Assembly: GCF_006717045.1 (NCBI RefSeq)
Contig: NZ_VFPH01000003.1
Location: 310,001-374,000, forward strand
DNA length: 64,000 bases
Reading direction: 5' to 3'
Source of the DNA: Pseudonocardia cypriaca
GTDB lineage: Bacteria; Actinomycetota; Actinomycetes; Mycobacteriales; Pseudonocardiaceae
The notes beneath the pieces are model-generated. The model had not been told where the DNA came from and made no database searches. It worked only from the letters and a program-made list of their open reading frames with translations. The position numbers and the translations under genes were made by a program. Position 1 is the stretch's first letter. Each line of letters begins with the position of its first letter. This document shows, in pieces, positions 40,186 through 48,820 of the stretch.

Positions 40186-41478
40186 CTACAAGCTCGGTGT
40201 GAGCCTGGTCATCGCCGTGATCACGCGGTCGCCGACCGCGCCGTCCCTCGGGTCGTACAGGTTGGCGAGCAGCTTCAGGATGAAGCGCATGAGCGTGGTG
40301 CGCGGGAGGCCGTACTTCGTGGCCATGCCCATGATCGTCGGGTTGCCGATGAGCTTGGAGAACAGGTTGCCGATGCGGTAGTAGCTGCCCAGCGCCTGGC
40401 TCATCGCGGCCGGATAACCGGCGAGCGCCGCCTCGGCCGACGAGCCGGAGCGCGCGTGGGCCTGCACGGCGCAGCGCGCCGCGATCGCGGCCGACTCCAT
40501 CGCGTAGGCGATGCCCTCCCCGTTGAACGGGTTGACCATGCCGCCCGCGTCACCGACCAGCAGCAGACCCGGCCGGTAGTGCGGGGTGCGGTTGAAGCCC
40601 ATCGGCAGCGCCGCGCCGCCGACGGTGCCGACCGCGTTCTCGTCGCGGTAGCCCCACTCCTCCGGCGTGCCGTCCAGCCACGACTTGAGCAGCGCGCGGT
40701 AGTCGGTGTTGCCGTAGGCCTTCGACGTGGACAGGATCCCGAGCCCCACGTTCGAGGTGCCGTCGCCCATGCCGAAGATCCAGCCGTAGCCGGGCAGCAG
40801 CTTCGGGTCCTTCGGGTCGGAGCGGTCCCACAGCTCGAGGTGGCTCTCGAGGTGGTCGTCGTGGGTGCGAGGGGAGTTGTAGTAGCGGCGCACCGCCACG
40901 CCCATCGGGCGGTCCTCGCGCTTGACCATCCCGAGCGAGAGCGCCAGCCGGGCGCTCACCCCGTCGCAGGCCAGGGTGATCGGCGCGCGGAAGGAGACCG
41001 GCCGCTTCTCCTTGCCCTTGCCGGTGGTGCCGCTGACGCCGACGACCCGCCCCGTGCGCTCGTCGGTGATCGCGTCGGTGACCGTGGTGTCCTCGTGCAG
41101 GCGGGCCCCGAGCTTCTCGGCGTGGCGCACGAGCAGCTCGTCGAAGTCCTGGCGCGGCCGCACCGCGCCGAAGTTCGGGAAGCTCGCGAGCGTGGGCCAC
41201 GCCAGCTCGAGGGTGACCCCGCCACCCACGACCCGCAGGCCCTTGTTGTGCAGCCAGCCGTTCGCCTCTGAACAGTCGATCCCGAGGTCGATGAGCTGCT
41301 TCATGCCGCGCGGCGTGAAGCCGTCGCCGCACACCTTCGGTCGCGGGAACGTCGACTTCTCCAGCAGCAGGACGTCCAGTCCTGCTCTGGCGAGGTATGC
41401 GGCGGCGGTGGATCCCGCGGGACCCGCGCCGACGACGATGACGTCGGCGTCCGATGTGGTGGGTTCGGGCGCGGCCAT
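40186..41478 (-). CDS. geranylgeranyl reductase-family flavoprotein (menaquinone reductase, MenJ-like)
   Basis: This 430-residue FAD protein has the dinucleotide-binding motif DVIVVGAGPAGSTAAAYLARAG at about residues 11-32, KVCGDGFTPRG near 47, and the second FAD motif GLLLVGDAGGMVNPFNGEGIAYAMES near 310. ATG 41478 has an AAGGAG site. Family members saturate isoprene double bonds of prenyl chains; in mycobacteria MenJ reduces one unit of the menaquinone tail. The position between nuo and menG supports a quinone substrate, and tetrahydro-menaquinones are usual in the presumed family of this organism. The substrate is inferred. Confidence 0.88.
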   Translation of the reverse strand: MAAPEPTTSDADVIVVGAGPAGSTAAAYLARAGLDVLLLEKSTFPRPKVCGDGFTPRGMKQLIDLGIDCSEANGWLHNKGLRVVGGGVTLELAWPTLASFPNFGAVRPRQDFDELLVRHAEKLGARLHEDTTVTDAITDERTGRVVGVSGTTGKGKEKRPVSFRAPITLACDGVSARLALSLGMVKREDRPMGVAVRRYYNSPRTHDDHLESHLELWDRSDPKDPKLLPGYGWIFGMGDGTSNVGLGILSTSKAYGNTDYRALLKSWLDGTPEEWGYRDENAVGTVGGAALPMGFNRTPHYRPGLLLVGDAGGMVNPFNGEGIAYAMESAAIAARCAVQAHARSGSSAEAALAGYPAAMSQALGSYYRIGNLFSKLIGNPTIMGMATKYGLPRTTLMRFILKLLANLYDPRDGAVGDRVITAMTRLTPSL

Positions 41479-41636
41479 GCGGCTCCTTGTGAACGGATTC
41501 ACGAAGTCGTCCCTGAGTCTAAGCACCCTGGTCGAGGGACGCCCGCTCAGGTTGGCGACCGGACGGTGATCGGTGGATCAGGAAGCGCGAGGCCTCCTGC
41601 GTCAAGGCCTCCTGGCTCAAGGTTGCCCTTCTCCAG

Positions 41637-41816
41637 GGCCTCCTGGCGTCGCCGCGCATTGTGCGGGGCCGCCCCTCACAGCTCAAGGGCGCTGCGCGTC
41701 GCTTCGCGATCGCTGGCGCGCCCCTTGACCTGCGAGCCTCTGCGGCCCCTTGAGGGCAAGCAGTGCGGGCAGGCCCAAGGGCCTGCCCTCTTGGTGCGCG
41801 GCGCCGCCAGGAGGCC
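41637..41816. repeat. MITE-like element 1 (about 180 bp)
   Basis: The ends are 21-bp inverted repeats beginning GGCCTCCTGGCG with one mismatch between them. The body matches element 2, in reverse orientation, over most of its length (for instance GTGCGGGGCCGCCCCTCA and the GTCGCTTCGCGATCGCT segment). There is no coding capacity. Confidence 0.75.
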
Positions 41817-42005
41817 GGTGTCGGGCATCCCCTTGTCCTTCGCACCCGGTTTCCGCGCACGCGCCGCGTTTCGGTCCACGCGACCGGTCGACGGGGTGCA
41901 TCAGCCGAGAAGGGGTGCGTGAGCTGCGAAGATCACCAGTTGGGTGCGTTTCCCGACGCAGGGCGTCGGGTTTCGCGCCGAAGCCGTGATCATGGTGGTG
42001 AGACC

Positions 42006-42179
42006 GGCCTTCGGTGGCGCCGCGCGCAGGAAGGGGCAGGCCCGGGCTGCCCGCGAAGCGGGCCCTCAGGGGTCGCGGAGGCTCGCGAGTCAAGGGTCGC
42101 GTAGCGATCGCGAAGCGACGCGGAGCGCCCTTGAGGCGTGAGGGGCGGCCCCGCACGATGCGCGGCGCCACCGAAGGCC
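42006..42179. repeat. MITE-like element 2 (about 174 bp)
   Basis: Perfect 20-bp terminal inverted repeats (GGCCTTCGGTGGCGCCGCGC at 42006-42025 and its complement at 42160-42179) bound a GC-rich non-coding body that is similar to element 1 inverted. Flanking target duplications are not obvious. Confidence 0.8.
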
Positions 42180-42253
42180 CGGTGAGAGGTGGGCCTGTGC
42201 GAGATGTGCCACCGCTAGAGGCCTGGTGGGGAAGGGGCCGGACGGCGCGCGGC

Positions 42254-42946
42254 TCAGACCACCGGCCGGGTGGCGCGGTGCAAAGTCACCGCGCCGAGGG
42301 CCAGGTTGCGCCAGGCGACGTCCGTCCAGCCGGCCTTCGCGATGCGCCGGGCCAGCTCGGGCTGGGCGGGCCAGTCGCGGATCGACTCGCCGAGGTAGAT
42401 GTAGGCCTCCGGGTTGCTGGAGACCTTCCGGGCGATCGCCGGCAGCACGTGCTCCAGGCCCGCGTAGTAGGCCATCCGGAACGGCGCGACCGTCGGCCGG
42501 CCGAACTCGCACACGACGAGGCGTCCGCCCGGCCGCGTGACGCGCGCGAGCTCGGCCAGCGCGGTGTCGGGGTCGGCGACGTTGCGCAGGCCGAACGAGA
42601 TCGTGACCGCGTCGAAGGCGCCGTCGCGGAACGGCAGGTGCAACGCGTCGGCCGCGACCTTCGGCACGGGCCGCTGGGCGCCGGCACGCAGCATCCCGAG
42701 CGAGAAGTCGGCCGCGATGCACCAGGCGCCCGACCGCCCCAGCTCGACCGTGGAGACGGCCGTGCCCGCGGCGAGGTCGAGCACCCGCTCCCCGGGCCGG
42801 AGCCCGAGGGCCTCCCGGGTGAGCCGTCGCCACCGCCGGTCCTGTCCCGCGCTGAGCACGGTGTTGGTCAGGTCGTAGCGGCGTGCGACACCGTCGAACA
42901 TCGCGGCGACGTCCTGCGGGTCCTTGTCGAGGTCGGCCCTGCTCAC
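42254..42946 (-). CDS. menG: demethylmenaquinone methyltransferase
   Basis: This 230-residue UbiE/MenG-type class I methyltransferase has the SAM motif I VLDLAAGTAVSTVELG near residue 56 and the family signature DAVTISFGLRNVADPDTALAELARVTRPGGRLVVCEFG at about 110-147. The C-terminal ARKVSSNPEAYIYLGESIRDWP near 185 is also typical. It performs the last core step of menaquinone synthesis, ring methylation. It stands alone between the palindromic gap and an SDR gene. ATG 42946 gives a typical length. Confidence 0.95.
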   Translation of the reverse strand: MSRADLDKDPQDVAAMFDGVARRYDLTNTVLSAGQDRRWRRLTREALGLRPGERVLDLAAGTAVSTVELGRSGAWCIAADFSLGMLRAGAQRPVPKVAADALHLPFRDGAFDAVTISFGLRNVADPDTALAELARVTRPGGRLVVCEFGRPTVAPFRMAYYAGLEHVLPAIARKVSSNPEAYIYLGESIRDWPAQPELARRIAKAGWTDVAWRNLALGAVTLHRATRPVV

Positions 42947-43000
42947 GGCGGGAACGCTACGCGCCCCGGGACACGGGGCGCGTAGCCGAGGGCGTGGGTC

Positions 43001-43888
43001 CTACGCGGGGCGCAGCAGGTCCTCCAGCCCGATGCGCCGGTAGAAGTCGGCGCGGATGCGATCGCCGTGGTCGAAGACCTCCTCGGCGCCGTCGTGGGCC
43101 GGGTCGACGTGCACGCGGAACGGCCGCTCACCCTTGGGGAGGTCCACCACCCGCGCGATCTGTCGGGCCACCTCGGCCGGGTCGGCGTCGGCCGGGACGA
43201 GCCGGGCGAGCCGCTCGGACACCTGGTCGAGCAGGTTGGCGTAGCGCTCCTCGTAGGCCGCCACGATCTCCGGGTTCTCCGGCTGCCCGGCGTGGGCGAA
43301 GTGGTTCGTCCCGCTCGTGAAGGCGCCGGGCACCACGATCGTCGTGTCGATGCCGAAGCGGGCGAGCTCGGCCGCGTAGCTCACGGCGAGCGCGTCCTCG
43401 GCGGCCTTCGCGGCGAAGTACGGGGCGAGGTAGGGCGGGGTGCCGCCGCGGCTGCTGCTGGACCCGACCCACACCACGAGCCCGTCACCCTGGGCGCGCA
43501 GGTGCGGGAGCGCCGCGCGGTTGACGCGTTGCGTGGACAGCACGTTGGTGTCGTAGACGGCCGCCAGCTGCTCGGGTGTGAACGCCTCGGCGGGCCCGAG
43601 CACCATGTGCCCCGCGTTGTGCACGACCACGTCGAGGCGGCCGGCCTCGGCGACGATGCGCTCGACCGCCGCGTCCACGGAGGCCTGGTCGCCCACGTCC
43701 ATCTCGACGGCGCCCAGGTCGACCCCGTGCTCGCGCGCGTAGCCGACCAGCTCGGCGACGGCGGGCGCGTTGCGGCCCGCGGTCTCGCGCATGCCCGCGT
43801 AGACGGTGTGGCCCGCGTCGGCGAGCGCTCGGACGGTGAGCGCCCCGAACCCGCTGGACGCCCCGGTGACGACGATGTTCTTCCCCAT
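43001..43888 (-). CDS. SDR-family oxidoreductase
   Basis: This 295-residue classical SDR has the cofactor motif VTGASSGFGALT near residue 6, VVHNAGH near 88, catalytic Ser in WVGSSSSRGG, and YFAAK near 158. The C-terminus is longer than usual. The substrate is unknown. It lies 16 bp downstream of another SDR gene on the same strand, so the two are probably co-transcribed and controlled by the divergent TetR regulator. Confidence 0.92.
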   Translation of the reverse strand: MGKNIVVTGASSGFGALTVRALADAGHTVYAGMRETAGRNAPAVAELVGYAREHGVDLGAVEMDVGDQASVDAAVERIVAEAGRLDVVVHNAGHMVLGPAEAFTPEQLAAVYDTNVLSTQRVNRAALPHLRAQGDGLVVWVGSSSSRGGTPPYLAPYFAAKAAEDALAVSYAAELARFGIDTTIVVPGAFTSGTNHFAHAGQPENPEIVAAYEERYANLLDQVSERLARLVPADADPAEVARQIARVVDLPKGERPFRVHVDPAHDGAEEVFDHGDRIRADFYRRIGLEDLLRPA

Positions 43889-43904
43889 GATCCTTCTTCC
43901 CTTC

Positions 43905-44642
43905 TCAGATGATTCCGCCGTTGGCGTAGAGGACCTGCCCGTTGACCCAGCGGGCCGGGCCCGCGAGGAAGGCGACGGCCTCGGCGATGTCGGCCGGGAA
44001 GCCGAGGCGCTCCAGCGGGGCCATCGACGCCATGTGGTCCACCACCGACTGCTCCTTGCCCTCGAGGAACAGCGGCGTGGCGGTCGGGCCGGGCGCGACC
44101 GCGTTGACCGTGATGTCGCGACCGCGCAGCTCCCTGGCCAGGATCAAGGTCATCGCGTCGACGGCGCCCTTGCTGGCGGCGTATGCGGTGTAGCCGGGCA
44201 GCGCGATCTTCGTGACCGAGGTCGAGAAGTTGATGATCGCGCCACCGCTGCGCACCCGGCGGGCGGCCTGCTGGTCGACCACGAACGTCCCGCGGATGTT
44301 GGTGCGGTGCATCCGGTCGAGGTCGTCGAGGTCCAGCTCGGCGAGCGGGGCGAGCAGCATGATCCCGGCCGTGTGCACGACCACGTCGACGCCGCCGTAA
44401 CGCCGCTCCGCCTCGTCGAAGAGGGCGGCCACCTCGTTCTCGTCCGCGACGTCGGCCCGGAACGCGGTGGCCGTGCCGCCCGCCGCGACGATCGCGTCGA
44501 CCGTCTCCTCGGCCCGCCGCGGGTTGCCGGCGTAGTGCACCAGCACGCTCATCCCGTCGGCGGCGAGGCGCTCGGCGACTGCTCGCCCGATGCCCCCGGA
44601 GCCACCGGTCACGATCGCGATGCGCTGAGTGCTCTCGGTCAT
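43905..44642 (-). CDS. SDR-family oxidoreductase (3-oxoacyl-reductase-like)
   Basis: This 245-residue SDR has VTGGSGGIGRAVAERLAADG at about residues 11-30, VVHTAGI near 88, catalytic Ser in NFSTSVTK, YAASKGAVDAMT near 155, and a C-terminal substrate-loop PGPTATPLF. The length and motifs resemble FabG-like enzymes, but it is not linked to fatty acid synthesis genes. It is first in a two-SDR operon divergent from TetR. Confidence 0.92.
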   Translation of the reverse strand: MTESTQRIAIVTGGSGGIGRAVAERLAADGMSVLVHYAGNPRRAEETVDAIVAAGGTATAFRADVADENEVAALFDEAERRYGGVDVVVHTAGIMLLAPLAELDLDDLDRMHRTNIRGTFVVDQQAARRVRSGGAIINFSTSVTKIALPGYTAYAASKGAVDAMTLILARELRGRDITVNAVAPGPTATPLFLEGKEQSVVDHMASMAPLERLGFPADIAEAVAFLAGPARWVNGQVLYANGGII

Positions 44643-44788
44643 GGTCCCGCTCCTTCGTAACGTTGTTTCGCTTGAACGAGACAGACGCTAACACCTCGTT
44701 CGTAGCGTTGCTACCTCACTGACGAATCAGCGTTATGACCTGCGTAACACTCGTACGGCCCAGCTGTTATTAGCGCTACGATCAGAGC
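44643..44788. promoter_or_regulatory. SDR/TetR divergent control region
   Basis: This AT-richer 146-bp region holds several short dyads, notably GTAGC-GTT-GCTAC at 44702-44714 and a GTTA-N9-TAAC pattern around 44734-44750. TetR regulators bind dyads of this kind, so one or both could be the operator. Confidence 0.45.
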
Positions 44789-45481
44789 GTGGACATGCGA
44801 ACGCGGATGCTCGACGCGGCGGAGGAGCTGCTGAACGCCTCACCGGACCGCGACATCGCGACACGTGCGGTGTGCGAGGCGGTCGGCGTCGGTGCGCCGG
44901 TGCTCTACCGGCTGTTCGGGGACAAGAACGGCCTGCTCAGCGCGCTGGTGGACTACGGCTTCGACCGCTACCTCGCCACGAAACGGGCCGCCGAGCCGTC
45001 CGCCGACCCGGTGGTGGACCTGCGCAACGGATGGGACACCCACGTCGAGTTCGCCCGGTCTCACCCGGCCGTCTACCGCCTGATGTTCTCGCCGAGCTTC
45101 GCCACCGTGCCGTCCGCGGCGCAGGAGGCGATGCGCCTGCTGCACCAAGTCCTCGAACGGTGTGCTGCGGCAGGCAGGCTGCGCGTCGAGTCCGGGGTGG
45201 CCGCCCAGATGATCATGTCGGCGAACATCGGGGTCGCGCTCAACCTCGTCACCCAGCCCGAGAACTACCCCGACCCGGAACTCTCCCGGCGGGTGCGCGA
45301 CGCCGTCCACGCCGCGGTGCTCGTCCCGGACGCCGGGGGCCGCCAGGCCGACCGGGACGGGTCCTTGGTCGTCGCGGCGCTGCAGCTCGCCGCCATCCTG
45401 CGCGACCACCCGACGGAGCTCGGCGAACCCGAGACGGCGCTGCTGCTGCACTGGCTCGGCAGGCTCGCCGGCGGGCGATGA
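44789..45481 (+). CDS. TetR/AcrR-family transcriptional regulator
   Basis: This 230-residue protein has an N-terminal helix-turn-helix (MLDAAEELLNASPDRDIATRAVCEAVGVGAPVLYRLFGDKNGLLSALVDYGFDRYL, about residues 5-60) and an all-helical ligand domain. The start is GTG 44789; an ATG two codons in is an alternative. It is divergent from the SDR pair and is their likely repressor. Its stop lies within a terminator palindrome shared with the convergent glycosyltransferase gene. Confidence 0.92.
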   Translation: MDMRTRMLDAAEELLNASPDRDIATRAVCEAVGVGAPVLYRLFGDKNGLLSALVDYGFDRYLATKRAAEPSADPVVDLRNGWDTHVEFARSHPAVYRLMFSPSFATVPSAAQEAMRLLHQVLERCAAAGRLRVESGVAAQMIMSANIGVALNLVTQPENYPDPELSRRVRDAVHAAVLVPDAGGRQADRDGSLVVAALQLAAILRDHPTELGEPETALLLHWLGRLAGGR

Positions 45482-45489
45482 TCGCCCGC
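45471..45489. terminator. bidirectional hairpin between TetR and glycosyltransferase genes
   Basis: The near-perfect palindrome GCGGGCGAT-G-ATCGCCCGC overlaps the TetR stop and lies 13 bp from the convergent gene's stop. Confidence 0.6.
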
Positions 45490-45501
45490 GGGCGGGAACG
45501 G

Positions 45502-46608
45502 TCAGGACGCGGCGAGCATCCCCAGCATCCCCGCCACCGACGCGGGCCAGCCGAACTGCTCGGCCCGCGCCCGCGCCGCCGCCCGCCGGACCGCCTCGTC
45601 GGCGGCGAGCAGCGTGGTGACCCCCGCCGCGAAGGCATCGGGCCGGTCGAGCGCGGCCGCCCCGGACGGGCCGACGATCTCCGGAAGCGCCGAGGACGCC
45701 GACACCACCACCGGGGTGCCGCTGGCCAGCGCCTCGAGGGCTGACAGCCCGAACGTCTCGTGCGGGCCGGGCGCGAGCGAGACGTCGGCCGACGCCAGCA
45801 GCCGGGCGAGCTGCCCGCGGTCGCGGACGAAGCCGAGGAACGTCACCGGCAGCCCGGCGGCGCGCCGTTCCAGCGCGGGCCGGCGGGGGCCGTCCCCGGC
45901 AATCACCAGCCGCACGCGGTGCCCGGCCGCGCCCAGCGCGGCGACGGTGTCGATGCTGCGCTCGGGGTGCTTCTCCGGCGAGAGCCGCCCGCAGTGCACG
46001 AGGAGGGTCTCCGCGCCGGAGGCGAGGCCGGCGCGCAGGTCCGGGTCGTGGTGGCGGGGCGAGAACGTCGTCAGGTCGACGCCGAGCGGCACCTGGGCGA
46101 CGTTGCGCACCCCGATGCGGTCGAACTCGGCCCGCGCGAAGGACGTCGTGCAGACGACGGTGTCGTAGGCCGCGGCCATCCGCGCGTTCGCCCGGTCGGC
46201 GACGCGCCGGGCCGCGGCGCCCGGGAGCAGGAACTGCGCGAGCAGGCGGTCGAGCCGTTCGTGGGAGATCACCACGCTCGGCACGCCGTGCCGGGACGCC
46301 CACGCGCCGAGCCCGCGCAGCGTGAGGCGGTCGGACACCTCGATCGCGTCGGGCCGCAACCGCTCCAGCAGGCGCTGCACCCGCCAGGGGTCGACTGCCC
46401 GGTAGCCACCGGTGCCGGGCAGCCGGGGCGCTGCGATCGTGACGCGCCGGATCCCGGTCGGCAGCAGCTCGTCGGCCGACCGCGGGCCCGGCACGACGAG
46501 CACGACCTCGTGGCCCCTCGCCCCGTAACCCGCGCCGAGGTGGTGCAGCGCGGTGCGCAGGCCGCCGGAGCGCGGACCGTAGAAGTTCGCCAGCTGGATG
46601 ATCCTCAA
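45502..46608 (-). CDS. GT4-family glycosyltransferase
   Basis: This 368-residue GT-B glycosyltransferase has an N-terminal acceptor domain opening IIQLANFYGPRSGGLRTAL and a C-terminal donor domain. The donor domain contains HCGRLSPEKHPERSIDTVAAL near residue 200 and the E-x7-E motif region PHETFGLSALEALASGTPVV near 290. I chose TTG 46608, right after the upstream gene's stop, because similarity begins there and no ATG or GTG is suitably placed; the longer frame to 47031 is shadow. It is two bases behind the mgtA-like gene, so they are co-transcribed. A mannosyl or glucosyl donor is likely. Confidence 0.85.
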   Translation of the reverse strand: MRIIQLANFYGPRSGGLRTALHHLGAGYGARGHEVVLVVPGPRSADELLPTGIRRVTIAAPRLPGTGGYRAVDPWRVQRLLERLRPDAIEVSDRLTLRGLGAWASRHGVPSVVISHERLDRLLAQFLLPGAAARRVADRANARMAAAYDTVVCTTSFARAEFDRIGVRNVAQVPLGVDLTTFSPRHHDPDLRAGLASGAETLLVHCGRLSPEKHPERSIDTVAALGAAGHRVRLVIAGDGPRRPALERRAAGLPVTFLGFVRDRGQLARLLASADVSLAPGPHETFGLSALEALASGTPVVVSASSALPEIVGPSGAAALDRPDAFAAGVTTLLAADEAVRRAAARARAEQFGWPASVAGMLGMLAAS

Positions 46609-46609
46609 C

Positions 46610-47764
46610 TCAGGCTGCCGCTGCGGTGTGCCCGCCGATGACCTCGGCGTAGTGGGCGACCAGCTCGTCGCACACAGCCGACCAGGTGCGGCGCAGCACC
46701 GAGCGCCGGGCGGCCGCGCCGAACCGGCGACGCAGCTGCGGGTCGGCGAGGGCCTCGACCGCACCGCGCAGCTCGGCGTCCGCGGCCACCGCGGCCGGGT
46801 CGTCCGGCAGGGCGCCCTCCGGGTGCGGCGGCACCAGGAAGCCGGTACGCCCGGGCAGCACCAGGTCGCGCGGGCCGCCCGCGTCCGGGGCCACCACGGG
46901 CAGCCCGGACGCGAGGGCCTCCTGCACTGCCTGGCAGAACGTCTCGGACGGCCCCGTGTGCACGAACACGTCGAGGGAGGCGTAGATCCGGGCGAGCTCG
47001 TCGCCCTCGCGGAAGCCGAGGAACGCGGCACCCGGCAGGGTCGCGCGCAGGCGCTCCTCGCCGGGCCCGCTGCCCACCACGACGAGCCGGGTGCCCGGCA
47101 GCCCTTCCAGCGCCGCGAGCCGCTGGACCTGCTTCTCGGGGGCGAGCCGCCCCACGTACCCGACCAGCAGCTCGCCGGCGGGGGCCAGCTCGGCGCGCAG
47201 CCCCTCGTCGCGCTTCGACGGGGTGAACCGCCGGGTGTCGACGCCGCGGGCCCACTGGTGCACGCGCGGCACCCCGCGCGCCCGCAGCGCGGCGGTGGCC
47301 CAGCTCGACGGCGCGAGCGTGCGGTCGGCCTGCCCGTGCAGCCGGCAGGTCCAGCGCCAGGCCGCGCGGGCGGTGAGGCCGAGCCCGTAGGACGCGGCGA
47401 AGCCGGCCACGTCGGTCTGGTAGACCGCGACGGTCGGGATGCCCAGCCTGCGCGCCGCCGCGAGGCCCCGGTACCCGACGACGAACGGCGCCGCGAGGTG
47501 CACGACGTCCGGCGCGAACTCCCGCAGCGCCGTCAGCACGCGCCTGCTCGGCACACCGACCGGCATCGACGAGACCACCGGCAGGTTCAGCTCCCTGATC
47601 CGCACGACCGGGGCGCCCGCGTACTCGGTGGGACCGTCCATGCCGGGCGCCACCACCAACACCTCGTGCCCGGCCTCGGTGAGGTGCTCGACGACCCGGA
47701 GCACCGAGTTGGTGACACCGTTGACCACGGGGAGGAAGCATTCCGACACGATGGCGACGCGCAC
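46610..47764 (-). CDS. mgtA: GT4 glycosyltransferase, MgtA-like alpha-mannosyltransferase
   Basis: This 384-residue GT-B enzyme starts at GTG 47764 (VRVAIVSECFLPVVNGVTNSV) with a GGGGAAC site upstream. The donor domain shows YVGRLAPEKQVQRL near residue 205 and TGPSETFCQAVQEALASGLPVVAPDAGGPRDLV near 280. It resembles mycobacterial MgtA, which adds mannose to a glucuronosyl-diacylglycerol lipid. In Mycobacterium that gene also neighbours menaquinone genes, so synteny supports the name. The longer open frame to 48271 crosses the divergent gene and is not used. Exact specificity is inferred. Confidence 0.8.
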   Translation of the reverse strand: MRVAIVSECFLPVVNGVTNSVLRVVEHLTEAGHEVLVVAPGMDGPTEYAGAPVVRIRELNLPVVSSMPVGVPSRRVLTALREFAPDVVHLAAPFVVGYRGLAAARRLGIPTVAVYQTDVAGFAASYGLGLTARAAWRWTCRLHGQADRTLAPSSWATAALRARGVPRVHQWARGVDTRRFTPSKRDEGLRAELAPAGELLVGYVGRLAPEKQVQRLAALEGLPGTRLVVVGSGPGEERLRATLPGAAFLGFREGDELARIYASLDVFVHTGPSETFCQAVQEALASGLPVVAPDAGGPRDLVLPGRTGFLVPPHPEGALPDDPAAVAADAELRGAVEALADPQLRRRFGAAARRSVLRRTWSAVCDELVAHYAEVIGGHTAAAA

Positions 47765-47918
47765 GGTGGCACCGTTCCCCGGCCGGGGAGCGCGCCGGTG
47801 GCGAGCCACCCAACGGCGAGCCAACTCCCCGTGTCGGTCACACAGTTGGCCGTGTGATCGTCGGCACGTCACCTGCGGGACGCCGGTGCGACACCGGAGC
47901 CGGTGACGCTCGGGCCAC

Positions 47919-48812
47919 ATGACCGTCCAGCAGGATCCGAGCGCACCCCCGGCGCCGCTCCCGGTGGAGACCGGGCTGATGTCCCGTGCCCTCGAGGTGG
48001 CCGGGCGGCTCGCCAACGACGCGGCCGAAGTGATCACGGCCACCGCGGGCCGGGAGCACCAGAGCGGGGCCGCGCACAAGTCCAACCCCTTCGACTGGGT
48101 CACCGACACCGACCGGACCCTCGAACGCCACACCCGCCGCGTCCTCGCCGCGGAGTTCCCCGGCGTGCCCGTGGTCGGCGAGGAGTACGGCGCTCTCACT
48201 GAGGGCCGCGCGCTTGCTCCGCGGCGCGCGCAGCCCTCAGACATGCATTGGGCCGACCCGGACGCCCGCACCAGCCCCTACCGGTGGGTTGTCGACCCGG
48301 TGGACGGCACCGCGAATTACGTCGCGGGATTCCCGTGGTGCGCATACAGTCTGGCGCTGGTGGACGCCTCCGGACCGGTCGTGGGGGTGATCGCCGACCC
48401 GAGCCGGGCCCAGATCTACGCCGCCGCCCGCGGACGAGGGGTGCGGGCGAACGGCGTCCCGGTCCGGGTCGTACCCCGGGCGCCGGCAGGCGGCCTGATC
48501 TGCGCCGAACTCGGGCCCGACCGCACCGCCTCGTTCACCCGGCACGCCACCGCGGCCCACGCCGGTATCCGCTCGCTCGGCTCGTCGGCGCTCGCGGTCA
48601 CGCAGGTGGCGCTCGGCCACGCCGTCGCCGCCGTGCTCGAGGGCTACCAGGAGTGGGACGTCGCGGGTGCCGCCTGCCTCGCGGCCGAGGCCGGCGCCGT
48701 GATCGTCGACGGGAACGGGCGGCCCGACGCCCTTCCGGAGGGCGAGATGATCGTCGCGGTGCCGGGCGCGCTGGACGCCGTGCTCGGCTGGTGGCGCGCG
48801 AGCGAGGCCTGA
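47919..48812 (+). CDS. inositol monophosphatase-family protein
   Basis: This 297-residue protein has the metal-dependent phosphatase fold. Metal-site motifs are VGEEYG near residue 85, WVVDPVDGTANYVAGFPW near 122, and EWDVAGAACLAAEAGA near 247. Members dephosphorylate inositol phosphate, histidinol phosphate or similar substrates. The stretch between VGEEYG and the DPVDG motif contains about 27 extra residues (ALTEGRALAPRRAQPSDMHW and on) encoded by a palindromic repeat, described separately. It is divergent from the mgtA-like gene, which hints at a role in mannose- or inositol-lipid metabolism. Confidence 0.9.
   Translation: MTVQQDPSAPPAPLPVETGLMSRALEVAGRLANDAAEVITATAGREHQSGAAHKSNPFDWVTDTDRTLERHTRRVLAAEFPGVPVVGEEYGALTEGRALAPRRAQPSDMHWADPDARTSPYRWVVDPVDGTANYVAGFPWCAYSLALVDASGPVVGVIADPSRAQIYAAARGRGVRANGVPVRVVPRAPAGGLICAELGPDRTASFTRHATAAHAGIRSLGSSALAVTQVALGHAVAAVLEGYQEWDVAGAACLAAEAGAVIVDGNGRPDALPEGEMIVAVPGALDAVLGWWRASEA
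48199..48238. repeat. palindromic repeat inside phosphatase gene
   Basis: The outer arms CTGAGGGC (48199-48206) and GCCCTCAG (48231-48238) are followed after one mismatched pair by GCGCGC/GCGCGC around a 10-base loop. The whole hairpin lies in frame within the coding sequence. Confidence 0.8.
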
Positions 48813-48820
48813 CCCCACCT

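Larger units (their letters stand above)
41479..42253. other. 775-bp gene-free region rich in palindromes
   Basis: No open frame here looks like a protein. Besides the two MITE-like elements, three copies of GGCCTCCTG (41591, 41606 and 41637) are visible. A perfect hairpin GGGCAGGCC-CAAG-GGCCTGCCC occurs at about 41767-41788. The right end presumably contains the downstream region of menG. Confidence 0.7.

Noticed and set aside
41683..42171. 162-residue minus-strand frame in the gap before the reductase gene
   Set aside because: It is a translation of the palindromic elements, Arg/Pro-rich, without start-site support or family similarity.
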